DNA of 38,355 nt from Hyalangium versicolor. GTDB taxonomy: Bacteria > Myxococcota > Myxococcia > Myxococcales > Myxococcaceae. Under the pieces are notes generated by a model. That model was not told the origin of the DNA. It worked only from the letters and a program-made list of their open reading frames with translations, and made no database searches. The translations under genes were made by a program, and so were the position numbers. Shown piece after piece: positions 34,008-38,355 of the stretch; position 1 is the stretch's first letter, and every line of letters begins with the position of its first letter. The DNA lies in contig NZ_JAHXBF010000055.1 of NCBI RefSeq assembly GCF_020103695.1, positions 1 through 38,355 on the forward strand, read 5' to 3'.

Positions 34008-34460
34008 TCACGCGCGGGGGCGATCCGCCTTCGCGTCGCGCTCGGCCGTGCGCGTCTTGCTGGCCTTGCCCTGATCAGCCTTGTTGGCCTGAGCGGTGCC
34101 GCTCTTGCTCGCCGCGGGAGCGGGGGAGAGGCTGAACCCGCTGTGCTCCGACTCGGCGCGGGAGGTGGAATAGACCTCGGCGCCGCTCGGGGTGACGTGC
34201 ACGGTGAACTGGTGCGTGTCGCCGTCGCGCAGCTTGAGCGTCACCTGGCTGGTGCCCGGGTGCTTCGCGCGAATCTCCGCGCCGCTCTTGGAGGTGACGA
34301 CCTCGATCACCGACTCGTTCGAGACGGTCACCTGGCAGCCCTTGCCGGGGAAGCCGAGGAACGACGTCTGCCCCACCCACAGCGCCAGCGGGCCGGCCCA
34401 CGAAGCCGTCGAGAACAGGGCCACCGCGACCATCATCAGCTTGCCGGCGTTGCGAATCAT
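34008..34460 (-). CDS. Exported protein with a pilus-assembly N-terminal-like domain
   Basis: A 150-residue protein with a signal peptide (about 1-22, ending STASWA). Residues 23-90 (LALWVGQTSFLGFPGKGCQV, then GAEIRAKHPGTSQVTLKL, QFTVHV) match the small beta domain found at the N-terminus of RcpA/CpaC-type secretins (T2SS-T3SS_pil_N). The C-terminal 50 residues are a low-complexity basic tail (KADQGKASKTRTAERDAK). The secretin barrel is absent, so this is a stand-alone domain that may bind a secretin or pilus component in the periplasm. A good GGGAG lies before the ATG. It is downstream of ahcY in the same direction but separated by the ahcY terminator. Confidence 0.65.
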   Translation of the reverse strand: MIRNAGKLMMVAVALFSTASWAGPLALWVGQTSFLGFPGKGCQVTVSNESVIEVVTSKSGAEIRAKHPGTSQVTLKLRDGDTHQFTVHVTPSGAEVYSTSRAESEHSGFSLSPAPAASKSGTAQANKADQGKASKTRTAERDAKADRPRA

Positions 34461-34567
34461 GACGAGCTCCCTGGGCGTTTGTGGGCTGGCTGCTTTAATT
34501 GTCCGACATGTGGGCAGGAAGTTGCGTCGTGCTGTAATTCCAAGAGTTTCAGGGGTTTATAGAAAGG

Positions 34568-34604
34568 AAAAAGGGCCACCCCAGCACCCAGGGTGACCCT
34601 TTTT
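34568..34604 (-). terminator. Terminator downstream of ahcY
   Basis: AAAAAGGG (34568-34575) pairs with CCCTTTTT (34597-34604), and CACCC/GGGTG extends the stem inside one mismatch. The loop is about 10 nt. Read on the minus strand it is a GC-rich stem followed by a T run (GGCCCTTTTT), about 40 nt after the ahcY stop. Being symmetric it may also stop plus-strand transcription. Confidence 0.75.
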
Positions 34605-34641
34605 CTTACCTTTTTCGGCCCTATTTCAGGGGCGGAGCGGC

Positions 34642-36057
<1,416 letters not shown>

Positions 36058-36130
36058 TTGCGTTGCTCCTGATGTCAGGGGGCTGGGGGGAGGAGGCGGG
36101 CTCTCGCTCGCTTCCCGGGCCCACAGCCTC

Positions 36131-36200
36131 GAGTCAGCGAGCGCCGTTACAGAACCTGAGCCTGGCGGGGATTCGGCCCCGTTGCAGCGCTCCTCAGGTG
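36131..36200 (-). ncRNA. S-adenosylhomocysteine (SAH) riboswitch upstream of ahcY
   Basis: Read on the minus strand from 36200, CCTGAGGAGCGCTGCAAC begins the element. A hairpin with GGGG and CCCC arms around CCGAAT follows, then GCCAGGCTCAGG, and finally AACGGCGCTCGCT. CCTGAG (36194-36199) pairs with CTCAGG (36155-36160) as stem P1. GAGCGC pairs with the later GCGCTC as the pseudoknot. This is the known SAH riboswitch consensus (GAGGAGCGCUGC ... CAGGCUC ... AACGGCGCUC). It is an 'ON' switch in known cases. About 75 nt separate it from the ahcY start. Confidence 0.9.
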
Positions 36201-36285
36201 GGGAACACCCTAATGGAGGAGGGGGCATGTTGGCCAGAGCCTTGAGCGGCCTGCCTGCCTGCCCCGCGGAGGGGCCGGGTGTTGC

Positions 36286-37392
36286 CTACATGCCATCCAG
36301 CAGGCCGAGGCGATCCTTCAAGCGCAGGACGCGCCGCACTGCCGCGTTGAGCTGCTCGGCCATGCGGGGATCGGACTCGGCCAGCCGGGTGAGGATGCCG
36401 AAGTAGTCGAGGCCGCCGCTCCAGTCGGGAGGCTCGGTGGTGAGGATGAGATCATTGCCGGCGAGGAAGGCGAGGCGGACGACTTCCTCGCGCTCGGCGC
36501 CGATCTGCTCGGCGAGGGCGCGGATGGCCACGTCATCGGTGATGGTGATCCAGCCGCTCTCGTGGGCCAGCGAGACGAGGGACGGTTCGAGGATGGCCGG
36601 CTTGGAGCCGAACTTCGAGTAGACGACGTTGGACATCATCACTCCGCCGAGGAACGGATCGGCGGCGCGGAACACGGAGGCCTCGGTGCGCACGCGTTGC
36701 TCGTCCCAGTCGACGGTGGCGCGCTCGTGGTCCGAGTCGGAGTCGAGATCTCCGTAGCCGGGGAAGTGCTTGCCGATGGCGGCGACTCCGGAGCGGGCGA
36801 GTCCGCGGGCGAAGGCGGTGGCCTTCTTCTTGACGATCTCGGGATCGCCCGAGAACGAGCGCCCGTTGCGGAACATGTGGCCGGCGGAGGCCACGTCGAA
36901 CACGGGGGCGAGGTTCATGTTGAGGCCCACCTCGCGCATGGCCTTGCCCACGCGCACGCCCCAGGCCTCGACGTCGGACTCGGCCAGCTCCGCCATCTCT
37001 CGCGCGAGCGGCAGGTCCTTGAGGGAGGGGTGCCGGTTGAGGCGGTTGAAGCTGCCGCCCTCGATGTCCACGGCGAAGAAGGGCGGGACGCGGGCATGCT
37101 CGCGCGCCGTGCGGATGCGGTCCTTGGCGGCGTGGATCTTCCGCAGCGTGGGCCCGACGAAGAGCACGCCGCCGACCTCGACGGGGCCCTCCTTGCTGAC
37201 CTGCGGATACGCGAGCAGCAACTGGCCCACCTTGTCACGCAGGGACAGGGACTGGAGGACGCGCTCCACGCGCGCCTCATTGGGAGTGCGCTCGGTCAGT
37301 GCTTTGTTCGTTTTCCCCTGCGCGGGAGCCTCGTGGAAGGCGCAGATCACGAGAAGCAGGGGCACGAGCGATGAACGAAGAGCACCAAACAT
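36286..37392 (-). CDS. Glycoside hydrolase family 3 enzyme (NagZ-like beta-N-acetylhexosaminidase)
   Basis: A 368-residue protein with a probable N-terminal signal peptide (LVPLLLVICAFHEAPAQG). The GH3 barrel has VGQLLLAYP, PPFFAVDIEGGSFNRLNRH, LAPVFDVASAGHMFRNGRSF, AIGKHFPGYGDLDSDSDHE (NagZ has KHFPGHGxxxxDSH) and VMMSNVVYSKF, where the catalytic Asp would follow in ITDDVAIRAL. NagZ-like enzymes remove terminal N-acetylglucosamine from peptidoglycan fragments; the exported form suggests periplasmic or extracellular wall or glycan turnover. The histidine of the NagZ motif is replaced by Tyr (FPGYG), so specificity may differ. It lies about 90 nt downstream of the riboswitch region but is transcribed separately from the right. 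Confidence 0.85.
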   Translation of the reverse strand: MFGALRSSLVPLLLVICAFHEAPAQGKTNKALTERTPNEARVERVLQSLSLRDKVGQLLLAYPQVSKEGPVEVGGVLFVGPTLRKIHAAKDRIRTAREHARVPPFFAVDIEGGSFNRLNRHPSLKDLPLAREMAELAESDVEAWGVRVGKAMREVGLNMNLAPVFDVASAGHMFRNGRSFSGDPEIVKKKATAFARGLARSGVAAIGKHFPGYGDLDSDSDHERATVDWDEQRVRTEASVFRAADPFLGGVMMSNVVYSKFGSKPAILEPSLVSLAHESGWITITDDVAIRALAEQIGAEREEVVRLAFLAGNDLILTTEPPDWSGGLDYFGILTRLAESDPRMAEQLNAAVRRVLRLKDRLGLLDGM

Positions 37393-37531
37393 GGGCCTTC
37401 AGTCTTCCACAAAGCGGTCGTGCTGCCCCTGGGCACGGAGGAGATCCGGGGCCTTTACGTCTACCCTCCTGGCGTGCGATCCATAACGCGCAAAACAAGT
37501 AAAAGCAGTAATTATGGAAAAGGAGAGTGCC

Positions 37532-38149
37532 ATGGGAAAGATGAACTGGGGAGTCGCTGTGTGGGTGGGAGCGGCGCTGCTGGCGGGCTGTGGGGCAGAG
37601 GAGCGAGTAGAGGCGACTTCCGAGGGAGTGATCGGAGAGAGCCTGCAAGCCGAGCGAGCGGAGTCCGAGGTGGAGCGGATGCTCACGGTGCTGGCGTACT
37701 GCGATGACGTGACCACGTGGGATCCGGCGTGGACCGACTTCGAGAATCAGGTCCTCACCCTGGTGAACCAGAGGCGCGCCGCGGGAGGTTCCTGTGGTGG
37801 CGTCAGCAAGCCTCCGGTGGCGGCGCTCACGCTGGACACTCGGCTGCGCTGTGCGGCGCGCAAGCACTCGAAGGACATGGGAGACAACAACTTCTTCAGC
37901 CACACGGGCTCGAACGGCTCGGCGTTCTCGCAGCGCATCACCTCGGCGGGCTACACGTGGCGCGCGGCGGCGGAGAACATTGGCGCCGGATACGCCACTC
38001 CGGCGGCTGCGGTGACGGGATGGATGAACAGCACCGGTCACTGCAACAACATCATGAACGGCACCTACAAGCACCTGGGCGTGGGGTACTACAACAAGGC
38101 CGGCAGCACCTACCGGCACTACTGGACGCAGGACTTCGGTACGCCGTAG
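37532..38149 (+). CDS. CAP (SCP/PR-1)-domain lipoprotein
   Basis: A 205-residue protein with a lipoprotein signal (VWVGAALLAGCG, Cys at about residue 20) and a Glu-rich linker. Residues 70-205 are a CAP domain: FENQVLTLVNQRRAAGGSCG, RLRCAARKHSKDMGDNNFFSH with the conserved His, AAENIGAGYAT, VTGWMNSTGHCNNIMN and YRHYWTQDFGTP. CAP proteins occur in all kingdoms with lipid-binding and other roles; the bacterial function is unclear. ATG 37532 follows AGGAGAG at ideal spacing; an ATG at 37514 lacks one. It is divergent from the GH3 gene. Confidence 0.9.
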   Translation: MGKMNWGVAVWVGAALLAGCGAEERVEATSEGVIGESLQAERAESEVERMLTVLAYCDDVTTWDPAWTDFENQVLTLVNQRRAAGGSCGGVSKPPVAALTLDTRLRCAARKHSKDMGDNNFFSHTGSNGSAFSQRITSAGYTWRAAAENIGAGYATPAAAVTGWMNSTGHCNNIMNGTYKHLGVGYYNKAGSTYRHYWTQDFGTP

Positions 38150-38235
38150 GCCCTGCCCGGTCACAGGCCTCGATGCTGCGGTATTTGTCACGGGATGCAT
38201 TGTCTAAACCAATGCATCTTGTGGCATGAGCGGTG

Positions 38236-38340
38236 CTAGCACCAAACGCGTAAGCGGCTCGAAACGGGTGACTTGCAGAGTTCCGCCGGTGGTGGGTAGG
38301 GGGAGCTGACGCCAGCGCCCGGGAGTTCGCCTGTGGAGCC
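38236..38340 (+). repeat. Dispersed ~105-bp hairpin element, copy 2
   Basis: This is the second copy of the element at 12549-12653, 86 bp after the CAP-domain gene stop. CACC (38240-38243) pairs with GGTG (38267-38270). The interior differs from copy 1 (CGTAAGCGG in place of CCCGAAGGG) but still allows a CGC-GTAA-GCG hairpin with a GNRA-type loop. Downstream similarity with gaps continues to about 38340, close to the window edge, so its true end cannot be seen. No gene start follows inside the window. Confidence 0.6.
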
Positions 38341-38355
38341 CTGAGCCGAGCGCCC

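Overview
This 38.4 kb window is GC-rich chromosomal DNA that reads as a myxobacterium of the Myxococcus/Archangium/Cystobacter kind. The signs are strong G/C bias at third codon positions, many lipoproteins (a Kelch-repeat lipoprotein, a protein with a CGNGVxEPGExC motif, a CAP-domain lipoprotein), a DUF2381 gene of the type expanded in Myxococcus, many histidine kinases, and an S-adenosylhomocysteine (SAH) riboswitch in front of ahcY. The species cannot be fixed from sequence alone.

Layout. 0-5 kb: a lipase truncated at its 3' end against a second gene fragment; a six-blade Kelch lipoprotein; and a tightly overlapped minus-strand operon arsR - AHSA1/SRPBCC - VanW-like with a palindromic operator. 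4.9-6.2 kb: a DUF2381 gene broken by a frameshift and running into a coiled-coil/membrane/kinase-tail-like region. 6.3-12.6 kb: accessory genes (SUKH-3 immunity-like protein, RibD/DHFR-like reductase, lipoprotein, FAD monooxygenase with divergent LysR regulator, NAD(P)-dependent epimerase with divergent TetR regulator and a shared palindromic operator). 12.9-18.1 kb: a three-gene envelope operon made of a 674-aa lipoprotein, a protein with a beta-rich N-terminal half and HEAT-like C-terminal half that recalls eukaryotic vitellogenin/MTP lipid-transfer proteins, and a metzincin-type zinc protease lipoprotein. 18.2-21.8 kb: tcdA with a tRNA 3'-end fragment just downstream, TatD, two small proteins and a DHH phosphoesterase. 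21.9-23.2 kb: an MHS-type MFS transporter.

23.4-28.9 kb: a five-gene signalling operon of outer-membrane porin-like protein, periplasmic YfiR-like (DUF4154) protein, CHASE8-like/HAMP histidine kinase, single-domain response regulator, and a REC-GAF-HisKA protein whose ATPase domain has lost its ATP-binding motifs. The last three junctions are 4-nt ATGA overlaps. It looks like a Yfi (YfiBNR) periplasmic input connected to a phosphorelay instead of a diguanylate cyclase.

28.9-38.4 kb: mostly housekeeping genes: Maf pyrophosphatase, TPR-zincin lipoprotein, RlmI-like rRNA methyltransferase, double-GAF histidine kinase, a stand-alone pilus-assembly N-terminal-like domain, ahcY with SAH riboswitch and terminator, a glycoside hydrolase family 3 enzyme and a CAP-domain lipoprotein. 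A ~105-bp element occurs twice (about 12.55 and 38.24 kb) and may encode a structured RNA or be a mobile repeat.

The best candidates for something undescribed are the rewired Yfi-like operon, the lipid-transfer-like operon and the dispersed hairpin element. All functional calls rest on reading motifs by eye; no database search was run.
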